Under the pieces are notes generated by a model, which saw only the letters and a program-made list of their open reading frames with translations, did not search any database and was not told where the DNA came from. A stretch of DNA of 64,000 nucleotides from Acidiluteibacter sp963716125 (GTDB taxonomy: Bacteria; Bacteroidota; Bacteroidia; Flavobacteriales_E; Vicingaceae): positions 372,001 through 436,000 of the forward strand of contig OY970294.1 in NCBI GenBank assembly GCA_963716125.1, read 5' to 3'. Positions within the stretch are counted from its first letter, which is position 1, and each line of letters begins with the position of its first letter. Shown here piece after piece: positions 43,214 to 52,401 of this stretch. The position numbers and the translations under genes were made by a program.

Positions 43214-43876
43214 TCAGGGGTAATATACGACAATTTCTTTTAAATCTTTTCTTTTTATTCTCGGAACTTTTACGTCATCAGCTGGATAGCCTATGGGAAT
43301 CAATAAAAAAGGTTTTTCATTTATAGGTCTTTTTAACACTTCTGTTAAAAAGTTTAAAGGACTAGGAGTATGGGTTAATGTTGCCAATCCTGCTTGATGA
43401 GCCGCAGCAATTAAAAAACCTGTGGCTATGCCAACTGATTCATTTACATAATAGTTCTTGCTTTTTTTATCATCTTCTAAACTGTAAGTTTGCTTAAAAA
43501 CTACAATTAAATAGGGAGCCTTCTCTAAAAATGGTTTTTCCCAGTTGGTATCAAATATTTCTAAATCTTTCAACCATTCTGCACTCATTCTGCCATTATA
43601 ATTTTCAAACTCTTCCTTTTCGGCTGCTTTTCGTATTTGTTTTTTAATTTTTGGTGATGACACCACGCAAAATGTCCAAGGTTGTTTGTGAGCACCTGAT
43701 GGGGCAGTAGATGCAGCTTTAATTAAATGATCGATAATTTTTTGATCTACCTTTTTGTCTGAAAATTCTCTTACAGTTCGGCGTTTATCTAATAAATTAA
43801 AAAAATCTTCACTTTTAAGTATCATTTCCGATTCAGAGTAATTTAGAGGTTGATATGGAATAAAATCTGCATTCAT
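43214..43876 (-). CDS. Nitroreductase-family flavoprotein
   Basis: 220 aa. FMN-binding nitroreductase fold: RRTVREFSDKKVD near residues 31-43, AASTAPSGAHKQPW, GIATGFLIAAAHQAGLATLTHTP and LIPIGYPADD. The family includes flavin reductases and iodotyrosine deiodinase-like enzymes (IYD/BluB branch); the N-terminal extension and APSG motif fit that branch. The substrate is unknown. Upstream on the same strand as acpP, but with its own leader; divergent from purN. Confidence 0.88.
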   Translation of the reverse strand: MNADFIPYQPLNYSESEMILKSEDFFNLLDKRRTVREFSDKKVDQKIIDHLIKAASTAPSGAHKQPWTFCVVSSPKIKKQIRKAAEKEEFENYNGRMSAEWLKDLEIFDTNWEKPFLEKAPYLIVVFKQTYSLEDDKKSKNYYVNESVGIATGFLIAAAHQAGLATLTHTPSPLNFLTEVLKRPINEKPFLLIPIGYPADDVKVPRIKRKDLKEIVVYYP

Positions 43877-43934
43877 TTTTATTATTTTAGATAAATCTAA
43901 TCAGAAAAGAGCTAACTGAACTATTAAAATGAAC

Positions 43935-43942
43935 TATTTTTG
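43935..43942 (+). promoter_or_regulatory. Candidate -7 promoter element for purN
   Basis: TATTTTTG fits TAnnTTTG and lies 15 nt before the TTG start of purN, which would give a very short leader. -33 element is not clear. Confidence 0.45.
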
Positions 43943-43956
43943 TAAAAAAAACAATT

Positions 43957-44529
43957 TTGAATATTGCAATTTTTGCTTCAGGTACTGGCAGTAATGCCGA
44001 AAAGATAATGGAATATTTTTCTGATCAGGAGAAAATAGAAATAGGCTTGGTTGTAAGTAATAAATCTAGTGCTGGGGTTTTGCAAATCGCTAAAAAGCAT
44101 CATATAAAAACAAAAGTACTTAGTAAATCCGCATTTGAACAAACTACAGAAATTATAGATTGCTTAAAAAATGCTTCTATTGATTTTATTGTTTTAGCAG
44201 GATTTTTATTAAAAATTCCTACTGATTTAATCAATGAGTTCCCTAACAGAATAGTAAATATTCATCCTTCATTATTACCTAAATATGGTGGAAAAGGAAT
44301 GTATGGCAAATTTGTTCATGAAGCAGTTTTAAGGAATAAAGAATCAGAAAGTGGAATTAGTATCCATGTGGTCAATGAAAATTTTGATGAAGGAAGAATT
44401 ATTCATCAAGCTAAAGTGCATTTATCTAATAGAGACACGTTGGATAGTATAACTCAAAAAATCCAAGCACTAGAACATTCCGTTTATCCTAAAGTAATAG
44501 AAGAATATATCACATCTTTTAACAATTAA
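43957..44529 (+). CDS. purN: Phosphoribosylglycinamide formyltransferase
   Basis: 190 aa. Third step of purine synthesis; formyl transfer from 10-formyl-THF to GAR. Motifs: FASGTGSNAEKI at the N-terminus, FIVLAGFLLKIP, NIHPSLLPKYGGKGMYG with active-site Asn/His, and HVVNENFDEGRII with the catalytic Asp. The start is TTG at 43957; the first ATG would cut off the GTGSN substrate loop. Divergent from the acpP side, a common Bacteroidota arrangement. Confidence 0.95.
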   Translation: MNIAIFASGTGSNAEKIMEYFSDQEKIEIGLVVSNKSSAGVLQIAKKHHIKTKVLSKSAFEQTTEIIDCLKNASIDFIVLAGFLLKIPTDLINEFPNRIVNIHPSLLPKYGGKGMYGKFVHEAVLRNKESESGISIHVVNENFDEGRIIHQAKVHLSNRDTLDSITQKIQALEHSVYPKVIEEYITSFNN

Positions 44530-44582
44530 CATGAACGACCCAAGGTGCTTATTAATCAAGCATTCTTATTTTTACAAATTCT

Positions 44583-45026
44583 ATGGAAATAAAATACGAT
44601 AGTCATTCTAAACAATTGCGCTACGACAAGGCTTATTTAAAGATGGCGAAAGAATGGGCAAAACTTTCTCACTGCAAAAGGAAACAAGTAGGCGCTATTA
44701 TCGTTAAAGATAGTATGATTATTTCCGATGGGTATAATGGCACTCCAACTGGTTTTGAAAATTGTTGTGAAGATGATAATGGAGAAACCCAATGGTATGT
44801 GCTTCATGCAGAGGCTAATGCTATTTTAAAAGTTGCTAAATCGGCTAACAATTGCAATGGAGCTACTTTGTACATCACTTTATCCCCATGTAAAGAATGT
44901 AGTAAACTGGTATTGCAAGCAGGAATAAAAAGAGTGGTTTACACCACGGCTTATAAAGATAATAACGGATTGTCCTTCTTGAAGAAATCAGGGGTAGATA
45001 CGGTTCAAATTTCAGATTTAGATTAA
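44583..45026 (+). CDS. dCMP deaminase family protein
   Basis: 147 aa. Zinc-dependent deoxycytidylate deaminase: HAEANAI (zinc His and catalytic Glu) and PCKECSKL (zinc cysteines). N-terminal YDKAYLKMAKEWAKLSHCKRKQVGA (shown in parts: YLKMAKEWAKLS, RKQVGAII) and DGYNGTPTGFENCCE are typical for the ComEB/dCMP deaminase branch. Supplies dUMP for thymidylate synthesis. The S41 protease follows after 7 bp. Confidence 0.93.
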   Translation: MEIKYDSHSKQLRYDKAYLKMAKEWAKLSHCKRKQVGAIIVKDSMIISDGYNGTPTGFENCCEDDNGETQWYVLHAEANAILKVAKSANNCNGATLYITLSPCKECSKLVLQAGIKRVVYTTAYKDNNGLSFLKKSGVDTVQISDLD

Positions 45027-45033
45027 TAAAAGA

Positions 45034-46641
45034 ATGAAAAAAATATTTATTTTCTTACCTATTTTATTGGCGCTCACATTAGTGGGAGGAATATTTTTAG
45101 GTAAAAAATTAGCTGTTAATCAGCTGTCTCATCTTCCTTTCGATTTACAGTTAAAAGGCAATAGTAAATTAAATCAGGTCATTAGTTACATTGAAAGTGA
45201 TTATGTGGACACCATTACGGATGAAAAACTGATTGAGAAAACGATTACGGAAATGTTACAGACATTAGATCCGCATTCCTATTACATACCACCTCAAGAT
45301 TATCATGCGTTAAATGATCCTTTAGAAGGGAATTTTGAAGGAATAGGTGTTGAGTTTAGAATTACCAACGATACCATTATGATTGTAAATCCTTTAGGAG
45401 GTGGACCATCAGAGAAGTTAGGAATTATGGCTGGTGATAGAATTATTAAAGTAGATTCTAAATTAGTGGCAGGAACTGGAGTTGAGAATCAAGATGTGAT
45501 GAAATTATTGAAAGGTAAAAAAGGTACTAAGGTAAATATTTCCGTTTATCGACCTGGAAAAACCAAATTGATTGAATTTACAATTACCCGAGATGAAATT
45601 CCATTGCACAGTGTTGAAACTTTTTATATGTTAACTGATAAGATTGGTTATGTAAGAATTAGCCGTTTTGCAAAAAATACACATGAAGAGTTTGTAGAAG
45701 CTACTTCTCAACTAAAGTCTAAAGGGATGGAAAAAATTGTGGTAGATTTAAGAAATAATGGTGGTGGATTTTTAACTTCAGCCACAGATATTGCTGATGA
45801 ATTTCTTTCTAAAGGGGAAATGATAGTTTACACAAAAGGGAAATCTAGACCTAAAGAAGACTTTTTAGCTACAGCAAAAGGAAATTTAGAAAAAAATAAG
45901 GTGGTTATTTTAATCAATGAAGGTTCAGCTTCGGCAAGTGAAATATTAGCTGGAGCCTTGCAAGATAATGATAAAGGTACAATCATCGGTCGTCGTTCAT
46001 TTGGTAAAGGTTTAGTTCAAGAAGGTATACAATGGCCTGATGGCTCTGCTATGCGTTTAACAGTTGCTCGATACTATACACCAACTGGGAGAAGCATTCA
46101 AAAACCTTATGATAAAGGATTGGATGCATACAATGAAGAAGCTTATGATAGATATGCCAATGGAGAAATGCAAACTGCAGATTCGGTTCATTTTGCAGAT
46201 TCATTAAAATATAAAACGCCCAAAGGTAAAATTGTATATGGTGGAGGTGGAATTATGCCTGATATATTTGTTCCTATTGATACTGTTGGTACAAGTGATT
46301 ATTTTGGAATTTTAAATTATAGAGGATTATTCTATCAATATTCATTTGAATATGTTGATCAACACCGTCAAGAACTAAATTCAACATATCAATCTGCTGA
46401 TAGATTTCTTAATAATTTTAATATATCAGATAAGATACTTGCTGATTTTGTGAAATTTGCTGAAGATAAGGAGGTTAAAAAAGATGTAAAAGGTTTAAGT
46501 CAATCTAAGGAACTAATAAAAAATAGGTTAAAAGCTATAATTGGCAGGAATTTATATGGAGATGACGTGTTTTATCCAATTGTCAATAAAACAGACAATA
46601 CAATAAGTAAGGCAATTGAAGTATTAGAAGCAGCTAAATAA
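45034..46641 (+). CDS. S41-family C-terminal processing peptidase (CtpA/Prc-like)
   Basis: 535 aa. N-terminal membrane anchor (about 3-24), a helical stretch with QTLDPHSYYIPP, PDZ domain at about 88-180 (FEGIGVEFRI ... GDRIIKVDS), then the protease core with KIVVDLRNNGGG, INEGSASASEILAGAL (catalytic Ser) and RSFGKGLVQ (catalytic Lys). The C-terminal 120 residues are the usual Bacteroidota extension. Periplasmic processing or quality control. Transcription probably ends at the hairpin 46657-46682. Confidence 0.95.
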   Translation: MKKIFIFLPILLALTLVGGIFLGKKLAVNQLSHLPFDLQLKGNSKLNQVISYIESDYVDTITDEKLIEKTITEMLQTLDPHSYYIPPQDYHALNDPLEGNFEGIGVEFRITNDTIMIVNPLGGGPSEKLGIMAGDRIIKVDSKLVAGTGVENQDVMKLLKGKKGTKVNISVYRPGKTKLIEFTITRDEIPLHSVETFYMLTDKIGYVRISRFAKNTHEEFVEATSQLKSKGMEKIVVDLRNNGGGFLTSATDIADEFLSKGEMIVYTKGKSRPKEDFLATAKGNLEKNKVVILINEGSASASEILAGALQDNDKGTIIGRRSFGKGLVQEGIQWPDGSAMRLTVARYYTPTGRSIQKPYDKGLDAYNEEAYDRYANGEMQTADSVHFADSLKYKTPKGKIVYGGGGIMPDIFVPIDTVGTSDYFGILNYRGLFYQYSFEYVDQHRQELNSTYQSADRFLNNFNISDKILADFVKFAEDKEVKKDVKGLSQSKELIKNRLKAIIGRNLYGDDVFYPIVNKTDNTISKAIEVLEAAK

Positions 46642-46656
46642 TTTTAGGCAAAAAAA

Positions 46657-46682
46657 AACGACTCAGCTTAGCTGAATCGTTT
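46657..46682. terminator. Bidirectional terminator between S41 peptidase and acidic lipoprotein genes
   Basis: AACGA-C-TCAGC, TTA loop, GCTGA-A-TCGTT: an 11-bp stem with one mismatch, A-run before and T-run after, so it can serve both converging genes. Confidence 0.85.
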
Positions 46683-46706
46683 TTTAAAATGATTGATTTG
46701 GCTTGA

Positions 46707-46943
46707 TTAGTTATCAGTAGCCTCTTCGATTTTGTCACCAGTACTTTCCATTGTAGAATCTACTGCTTCCATAGATTCTTCAGTACCTTCTTGGATTGCA
46801 TCACCTGCATCATCCATAGACTCATTCATGTCGTCCATCATTTCTTGAGCATCTTCTTGTGCTTCAGTTTCTTTGTTTGCGGTATCACAAGAGTAAAATC
46901 CCATTGCTGATACTAAAATCATTGCTGCGAATAACTTTTTCAT
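46707..46943 (-). CDS. Small acidic lipoprotein
   Basis: 78 aa from ATG 46943 (MKKLFAAM); a longer frame to 47000 would run across the promoter. Lipoprotein signal (LVSAMGFYSC, Cys19). Mature part is made almost only of Glu, Asp, Met, Ser, Ala and Thr in repeats such as MMDDMNESMDDAGDAI and ESMEAVDSTMEST, forming amphipathic helix. No known function; similar low-complexity acidic lipoproteins occur in Bacteroidota. Regulated from its own promoter, divergent from sodA. Confidence 0.8.
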   Translation of the reverse strand: MKKLFAAMILVSAMGFYSCDTANKETEAQEDAQEMMDDMNESMDDAGDAIQEGTEESMEAVDSTMESTGDKIEEATDN

Positions 46944-46979
46944 TATAATTTGTATTAAAAAACGGTTAAAAAATTTTTG

Positions 46980-47008
46980 CAAATATAGATAAATTAACAA
47001 AGCGACAA
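46980..47008 (-). promoter_or_regulatory. Candidate promoter for the acidic lipoprotein gene
   Basis: Minus strand: TTTTG with its TTG at the complement of 47006-47008, 18 nt, then TATATTTG (complement of 46980-46987), a full match to TAnnTTTG. Leader of about 30 nt to the ATG at 46943. Supports this shorter start. Confidence 0.6.
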
Positions 47009-47061
47009 AATATTTGTAGGTAATATAGTTTTCTTAACTTTTTATTGTCTAGTCAGATGCT

Positions 47062-47069
47062 TATCTTTG
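47062..47069 (+). promoter_or_regulatory. Candidate -7 promoter element for sodA
   Basis: TATCTTTG fully matches TAnnTTTG, 39 nt before the ATG at 47108. It lies inside a longer open frame that starts at 47045, supporting 47108 as the true start. The -33 element is weak. Confidence 0.5.
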
Positions 47070-47107
47070 GTAGAAATATAATTATAAATTTTAAAAACGA
47101 TATAGAA

Positions 47108-47713
47108 ATGGCTTTCGAATTACCAAAATTACCATATGCATACGATGCTTTAGAGCCTCATATTGATGCACGTACAATGGAAATTCATTATACAAAACAT
47201 CATAATGGTTATACCACAAAATTAAATGATGCTGTTAAAGGCACAGATTTAGAAAATGAATCAATAGAAAATATTTTAAAAAATATATCAAAACATTCTT
47301 CTGGAATCAGAAATAATGGTGGTGGATTTTATAATCACTCCTTATTTTGGAAGATTATGTCTCCAGATGGTGGTGGAAAACCAAGTGGAAAATTATCTGA
47401 TATGATTAATGATGCTTTTGGATCTTTTGATAAGTTTAAGGATGAGTTTTCAAAAGCAGCTGCTACTCAATTTGGTTCAGGTTGGGCATGGCTATGTGTA
47501 GCTAATGGAAAATTAAAAGTTTGTTCTACCCCAAATCAAGATAATCCATTAATGGATGTTGTTGATTGTGATGGTACTCCAATTTTAGGAATCGATGTTT
47601 GGGAACATGCTTATTATTTAAATTATCAAAACAGAAGACCAGATTATATTGATGCATTTTTTAATGTAGTGAATTGGTCACAAGTAGAAGAAAATATGAA
47701 TAAGGCTTCCTAA
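47108..47713 (+). CDS. sodA: Superoxide dismutase (Fe/Mn type)
   Basis: 201 aa from ATG 47108 (MAFELPKLPYAYDALEPH). Metal ligands: His in EIHYTKHH, His in NHSLFW, Asp and His in DVWEHAYYL. GSGWAWLCV and the QNRRPDYIDAFF ending are typical. Cytoplasmic detoxification of superoxide. The metal (Fe, Mn or both) cannot be fixed from these motifs alone. A TM2-domain gene follows directly, sharing the transcript. Confidence 0.96.
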   Translation: MAFELPKLPYAYDALEPHIDARTMEIHYTKHHNGYTTKLNDAVKGTDLENESIENILKNISKHSSGIRNNGGGFYNHSLFWKIMSPDGGGKPSGKLSDMINDAFGSFDKFKDEFSKAAATQFGSGWAWLCVANGKLKVCSTPNQDNPLMDVVDCDGTPILGIDVWEHAYYLNYQNRRPDYIDAFFNVVNWSQVEENMNKAS

Positions 47714-48136
47714 TTGAAAAAGGATTTTTTTAAAATTTTGCTCATCTTAATTGGGCTAATTACAGCAGGTAAAGTTTATGCTATGCCTGCTGTTTCTATT
47801 TCATACCAACAGTTTAAAATAATTGAAAATGAAATAGAAATTTTAAATTTGAATGAAGATTTAGAAAATTTGGTAGAATTGGAATCTCCCAATTTTACTA
47901 ACATTAAATATGAAGTTAAAAATAAGAAGTTAAAAGCAATCCTCTTGGGAATAACTTTGGGTCATTTTGGAGTTCACCGCATTTATTTAGGGACTGATGC
48001 TATAGTTCCTGTGGCATACAGTATCACGCTAGGAGGAGGGTTTGGTATATTGCCCTTGGTAGATGTGATTACGTTGATTGCTACCAAAGATATTAGCAAA
48101 TACGAGAACAATGATAAGATTATAATGTGGCTTTGA
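47714..48136 (+). CDS. TM2-domain membrane protein
   Basis: 140 aa, TTG start directly after the sodA stop. Signal peptide (FFKILLILIGLITAGKVYA), a charged linker of about 50 residues, then a TM2 domain: two membrane helices joined by a short turn (KAILLGITLGHFGVHRIYLG and GILPLVDVITLIAT) with the family's G-x-H-R-x-Y-L-G pattern. Function unknown. Followed by a hairpin terminator facing glmS. Confidence 0.85.
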   Translation: MKKDFFKILLILIGLITAGKVYAMPAVSISYQQFKIIENEIEILNLNEDLENLVELESPNFTNIKYEVKNKKLKAILLGITLGHFGVHRIYLGTDAIVPVAYSITLGGGFGILPLVDVITLIATKDISKYENNDKIIMWL

Positions 48137-48142
48137 TTTTAA

Positions 48143-48172
48143 TTAATTGAAAACCAAGTATTTTTCAATTAA
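48143..48172. terminator. Hairpin terminator between TM2 and glmS genes
   Basis: TTAATTGAAAA (48143-48153) and its exact complement at 48162-48172 with an 8-nt loop; T/A-rich on both sides. Lies between converging genes. Confidence 0.7.
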
Positions 48173-48259
48173 AATCTAATTAAGTGAGGAAAATTGTGAA
48201 GAATTAAGATGCAAGATTTTAGACTTTAGCGCATCTAATTTCTAACGTCTTTTTAAATC

Positions 48260-50098
48260 TTACTCTACCGTTACCGATTTTGCTAAATTTCTTGGTTGAT
48301 CCACATTACACCCTCTCATCACTGCAATGTGATAAGACAATAATTGTAAAGGAATTACCGTAATTAATGGATCAAAGAAGTCATCTACATCAGGAATTTC
48401 TATTACGTGATCGGCTATTTCTTTTACAGCTTCATCCCCTTCAGTCACAACTGCAATAATTTTTCCGTTTCGAGCTTTTACTTCTTGAATATTGCTCACT
48501 ACTTTTTCGTAAGAATTTTTACGAGTTGCTATGGCAACTACAGGCATATCTGCATCAATCAATGCAATTGGGCCATGCTTCATTTCCGCAGCAGGATATC
48601 CTTCTGCATGAATGTAGGAGATCTCTTTTAATTTTAAAGCTCCTTCTAAGGCTACAGGGAAATTGATACCTCTTCCTAAATATAAGAAGTTGCGCGCATC
48701 TTTATAAATTTCTGAAATATATTCTACTACAGCATTAGTCTCCAAAACTTTTTCCACCACATTTGGTATGTCGTTGAGTTGTAATGATAACTCTCTATAT
48801 CTACTTTCACTAATGCTTCCTTTTTTCTTTGCTAAGGTTAACGCAATTAAAGCTAATATAGTTACTTGCGCTGTAAAAGCTTTGGTAGATGCAACACCTA
48901 TTTCAGGTCCTGCATGTGTATATGAACCTGCATCTGTAGCTCTAGCAATACTTGAACCCACTACATTACAAATTCCGTAAATTAATGCGCCTTTTTGCTT
49001 GGCAATTTCCAAAGCAGCCAAGGTATCTGCAGTTTCTCCTGATTGAGAAATGGCTATAACTATATCATCTGAATTGATAATTGGATCTCTATATCTAAAC
49101 TCCGAAGCATATTCTACTTCTACCGGAATTCGAGCTATTGATTCAATCATGTATTCTCCTACTAAACCCGCATGCCAAGAAGTTCCACAAGCCACGAAGA
49201 TAATACGTTTCGCATTCATAAAACGCGTCTCATATTCTTCTATTCCGCCCATTACTACATTGCCATCAATAGTATTTAACCTACCCAACATACTATTTCT
49301 GATAGAAGTTGGTTGTTCGTAGATTTCTTTTAACATAAAATGCTCATATCCACCTTTTTCAATAGCTTCTAATTGCATTTCTAATTCTATTGTATTGGCC
49401 GTTTTTTGCTGATTTCTGATGTTGGTCAACTGAATTTTTTCGCCTTTTTTAAGTACGGCAATTTCTTCATCTTCCAAATACAAAACATTTTTCGTGTATT
49501 CTATGATTGGCGTAGCATCTGAAGCTACATAGTATTCATCGTGTCCAACACCAATTACCAACGGACTACTTTTTTTCGCAACAATTAGTGAATCAGGTTC
49601 GTCTTTGGATAAAATAACGATTGCATAAGCACCAATTACTTCTTTCAAGGCTAATTGAACGGCTTGTAATAAAGAGCAATTTTCTATTTTCTTTACCTCT
49701 TCTATCAAATGAATTAATACTTCCGTATCAGTTTCACTATCAAACGAATGACCCCTATTAATTAACTCTTTCTTTAAAGAAGCATAATTTTCTATGATTC
49801 CATTGTGAATTATAGCTAAATTTCCATCTCCTGATAAATGTGGATGTGCATTTTGATCGTTAGGAGCACCGTGAGTAGCCCATCTGGTATGTCCAATTCC
49901 AATAGAAGAGGCTTGCTCCTTCCCTATTGTAAATTTCTCTAATTCAGATACTTTTCCCTGTTTTTTATACAAGTTAATTCCACCATTTAGCAAGGCAACA
50001 CCTGCACTATCATATCCTCTATATTCTAATCTTCTTAAACCCTTTATTAATATTGGGTAAGCTTCTTTATCTCCTACATAAGCAACAATTCCGCACAT
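48260..50098 (-). CDS. glmS: Glutamine--fructose-6-phosphate aminotransferase (isomerizing)
   Basis: 612 aa, full length. Makes glucosamine-6-phosphate, first step to UDP-GlcNAc for cell wall and LPS. N-terminal glutaminase with nucleophile Cys2 (MCGIVAYVG), GHTRWATHG and NGIIENY; two SIS domains with CGTSWHAG, AISQSGETADT, LGRGINFPVALEGALKLKE and EMKHGPIAL; C-terminal LAKSVTVE. Directly downstream of the DUF4270 gene (11-bp gap). Confidence 0.98.
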   Translation of the reverse strand: MCGIVAYVGDKEAYPILIKGLRRLEYRGYDSAGVALLNGGINLYKKQGKVSELEKFTIGKEQASSIGIGHTRWATHGAPNDQNAHPHLSGDGNLAIIHNGIIENYASLKKELINRGHSFDSETDTEVLIHLIEEVKKIENCSLLQAVQLALKEVIGAYAIVILSKDEPDSLIVAKKSSPLVIGVGHDEYYVASDATPIIEYTKNVLYLEDEEIAVLKKGEKIQLTNIRNQQKTANTIELEMQLEAIEKGGYEHFMLKEIYEQPTSIRNSMLGRLNTIDGNVVMGGIEEYETRFMNAKRIIFVACGTSWHAGLVGEYMIESIARIPVEVEYASEFRYRDPIINSDDIVIAISQSGETADTLAALEIAKQKGALIYGICNVVGSSIARATDAGSYTHAGPEIGVASTKAFTAQVTILALIALTLAKKKGSISESRYRELSLQLNDIPNVVEKVLETNAVVEYISEIYKDARNFLYLGRGINFPVALEGALKLKEISYIHAEGYPAAEMKHGPIALIDADMPVVAIATRKNSYEKVVSNIQEVKARNGKIIAVVTEGDEAVKEIADHVIEIPDVDDFFDPLITVIPLQLLSYHIAVMRGCNVDQPRNLAKSVTVE

Positions 50099-50109
50099 AG
50101 TTCTAAAAT

Positions 50110-51441
50110 TTAATCGGTGGTTGAATAGGTCAAATTTAATTTAATTCCTTCTAAATTATTCAGCTGTTTTTTAATTAACACTCTGCGTGCATTATTAGCA
50201 GCTCCAGAGGGAACTAAATATAAGCCATAATCTTTCCTATTCTTATTGATAATCTGATGAATATGGCGAGTGATATTAAATTTATATTCTTTGGTGGTGG
50301 CATTATAATTTCCATCAAAATAGTCTAAACTTAAGAAATAATCAGGTAGAAAGATTCCTTGACCATTAGAATCTGCAGCAACTAAAAGCAATTTAGTTGG
50401 CAACCCAAATTGACTATAAGTTCCATCTTTTATAGGTATCACCATTTCAGCTTGGTTAAATATATATTTAACGGAATCTGAAAAGTTTTTTAAATAAGGG
50501 ATTTGTATCCATGTTTTAACTCCTGACATGGACTGAACAAAAGTAAAAGTAGTATCCATGATAGTATTATCCAATGCCTTTTCAGCAAAAGAACCGGTGT
50601 AATCATGTTTAAAATTAGCAAATCTCTGAGCAGTGGAAGAAACCGTAAAACGGATTGATTTTTTTACTGATGGGCTGACATTGTTATCCGTGTAGTAAAT
50701 ATACAAGCCTGATGTAGATGAGTTAAGCTCAAAATAGCTAATAGCCCCTTTTGGTAAAAGAGTAGAATTTAAGGCAGTTGGTTTAATATAAACTCCCTTA
50801 AAAAATGAACTAAAAGATGCTTTACTTGAATAAGTTGCGCTTCCTGACTCATTTAAGAATCTAGTTCCTAGATTATTATCTAATTGAATTCGGAGCTGAG
50901 CTGTACGTAATGTGGTATCTACTAATACACTATCAACGCTGGGTATAAATGTTTTAGAGCCTAAAGGCATGCTACTGTAATCTAAGGAATCTTTAGAATA
51001 ATAAACTTTACTTTCATCGAAACTTTCTGTTACTTCGAAAACTTCAAATGTTTGTTGATCATTCGTTCCGTAAATGGTATCGTATTTTAATACAAAAACA
51101 ACGGAATCAACGCTTAAATTAGCAGAATTTCCAAAATCTAAATTACTTCCTACCATCTCTATTTGTGTAAAGTAAGAAGCTTTTGTAAGTCCAAAAAGTG
51201 AATCCGCAAACTGACCAATTAAAGCTTTAGAAGTTTTGCTGGTAGATATAGAATCTTCGTTTACCGTTTTTGAATAGATAGTGGAGGTATCACTAAAGTA
51301 AATTTTAGAGGTATTTTGTTCAAATTCAGGGTTTATCTCACCATCTTTCTTACAAGATTGCAAGTATAATCCTAAAAAAAAGATAGCGGAAAGTAAACTA
51401 ACTTTCCGCGATTGAGCTTTTGTAAATATGTTATTTTTCAT
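50110..51441 (-). CDS. DUF4270 lipoprotein
   Basis: 443 aa. Lipoprotein signal (IFFLGLYLQSC, Cys30), then a beta-strand-rich mature part with the DUF4270 pattern: early ALIGQFADSLFGLTKASYF, SVDSVVFVLKY, IKPTALN and a late YKFNITRHIHQIINKN. The family is limited to Bacteroidota, of unknown function, and is typically found exactly here, between a glycogen synthase-like gene and glmS. Abuts the former with no gap. Confidence 0.9.
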   Translation of the reverse strand: MKNNIFTKAQSRKVSLLSAIFFLGLYLQSCKKDGEINPEFEQNTSKIYFSDTSTIYSKTVNEDSISTSKTSKALIGQFADSLFGLTKASYFTQIEMVGSNLDFGNSANLSVDSVVFVLKYDTIYGTNDQQTFEVFEVTESFDESKVYYSKDSLDYSSMPLGSKTFIPSVDSVLVDTTLRTAQLRIQLDNNLGTRFLNESGSATYSSKASFSSFFKGVYIKPTALNSTLLPKGAISYFELNSSTSGLYIYYTDNNVSPSVKKSIRFTVSSTAQRFANFKHDYTGSFAEKALDNTIMDTTFTFVQSMSGVKTWIQIPYLKNFSDSVKYIFNQAEMVIPIKDGTYSQFGLPTKLLLVAADSNGQGIFLPDYFLSLDYFDGNYNATTKEYKFNITRHIHQIINKNRKDYGLYLVPSGAANNARRVLIKKQLNNLEGIKLNLTYSTTD

Positions 51442-52269
51442 TTATTCTGCTAATACTTCTTCTTCAGTCAATATTTCATCGTAAAAGTCCGAAAAAGTTT
51501 CAATATAATTGTCTTCCGATTGATATTCTAAGTAAGGTTTACCTAAATCTTTAGTAAATTTAACATACTCTTTATCTGTATCTTCAGACCCAATTATAGT
51601 AGCATCGGACCACGTAATAGCAGCTTTAGTGATGTTTTCGTGTGTTGGATCATTGTATAATTTTAAATCATCTTCTGAAAGTCCATCCATCAAAGCTTTT
51701 TTAGAAAAATTTTGATTTAAACTGTCTTTAAAATTATCAGCGTAAGCAGAATATACAACTTTTGTATTTTCAAATAAGGGCTCTTCTTTATAAGATGTTT
51801 TTAAGAACATAGGAATTAAACTAGTCATCCAGCCGTGGCAATGAACGATATCTGGTGCCCAACCCAACTTTTTAACAGTTTCTAAAACGCCTCTACAAAA
51901 GAAAATAGATCTTTCGTCATTATCTTCGAAGAAAGTACCTTTTTTATCTTCAAAAATGGCTTTTCTTTGGAAAAAATCTTCGTTGTCAATAAAATAAACT
52001 TGCATTCTAGCAGGTTGAATAGAAGCTACTTTGATAATTAAAGGATGGTCATTATCATCTATAATTAAATTCATTCCTGAAAGTCTAATTACTTCGTGAA
52101 GTTGATTCCTTCTTTCATTAATGTTTCCAAAACGAGGCATAAAAGTTCTAATTTCTTTGCCTTTTTCTTGTATTCCTTGTGGAAGTTGTCTTCCAATTTT
52201 TGAGATTTCTGTTTCTTCTGTGTAGGGATTAATTTCTTGAGAGATGAAAAGGACGCGTTTCTTATTCAT
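51442..52269 (-). CDS. Glycogen/starch synthase-like protein (GT5 N-terminal domain only)
   Basis: 275 aa from ATG 52269 (MNKKRVLFISQEINPY); a longer frame to 52290 is less likely given the promoter position. Matches only the N-terminal catalytic domain of GT5 (VEVRxFMPRFGNI-like, DNEDFFQRKAIF, DIVHCHGWMTSLIP). The second Rossmann domain of full GlgA is absent, which is normal for this short Bacteroidota form; whether it is catalytic is unknown. Unit order: this gene, DUF4270, glmS. Divergent from panC. Confidence 0.85.
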   Translation of the reverse strand: MNKKRVLFISQEINPYTEETEISKIGRQLPQGIQEKGKEIRTFMPRFGNINERRNQLHEVIRLSGMNLIIDDNDHPLIIKVASIQPARMQVYFIDNEDFFQRKAIFEDKKGTFFEDNDERSIFFCRGVLETVKKLGWAPDIVHCHGWMTSLIPMFLKTSYKEEPLFENTKVVYSAYADNFKDSLNQNFSKKALMDGLSEDDLKLYNDPTHENITKAAITWSDATIIGSEDTDKEYVKFTKDLGKPYLEYQSEDNYIETFSDFYDEILTEEEVLAE

Positions 52270-52300
52270 AAAGGTTAGATTAATTAACAAAAGAGAAGTA

Positions 52301-52331
52301 CAAAAGTACGAATTTTATTGCGGTTTTTCAA
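52301..52331 (-). promoter_or_regulatory. Candidate promoter of the GT5-DUF4270-glmS unit
   Basis: Minus strand: TTG (complement of 52329-52331), 20 nt, then TACTTTTG (complement of 52301-52308), a full match to TAnnTTTG. Leader of about 25 nt to the ATG at 52269. Confidence 0.6.
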
Positions 52332-52401
52332 CTATGGTATAGCTCAACAAATTTTCTTTCTTTTGCAATGAGTTAATTTAAATCTATTTAATTAACAATA
52401 A

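Noticed and set aside
48407..49322. Plus-strand frames opposite glmS
   Set aside because: Antisense shadows of a well-supported enzyme gene.
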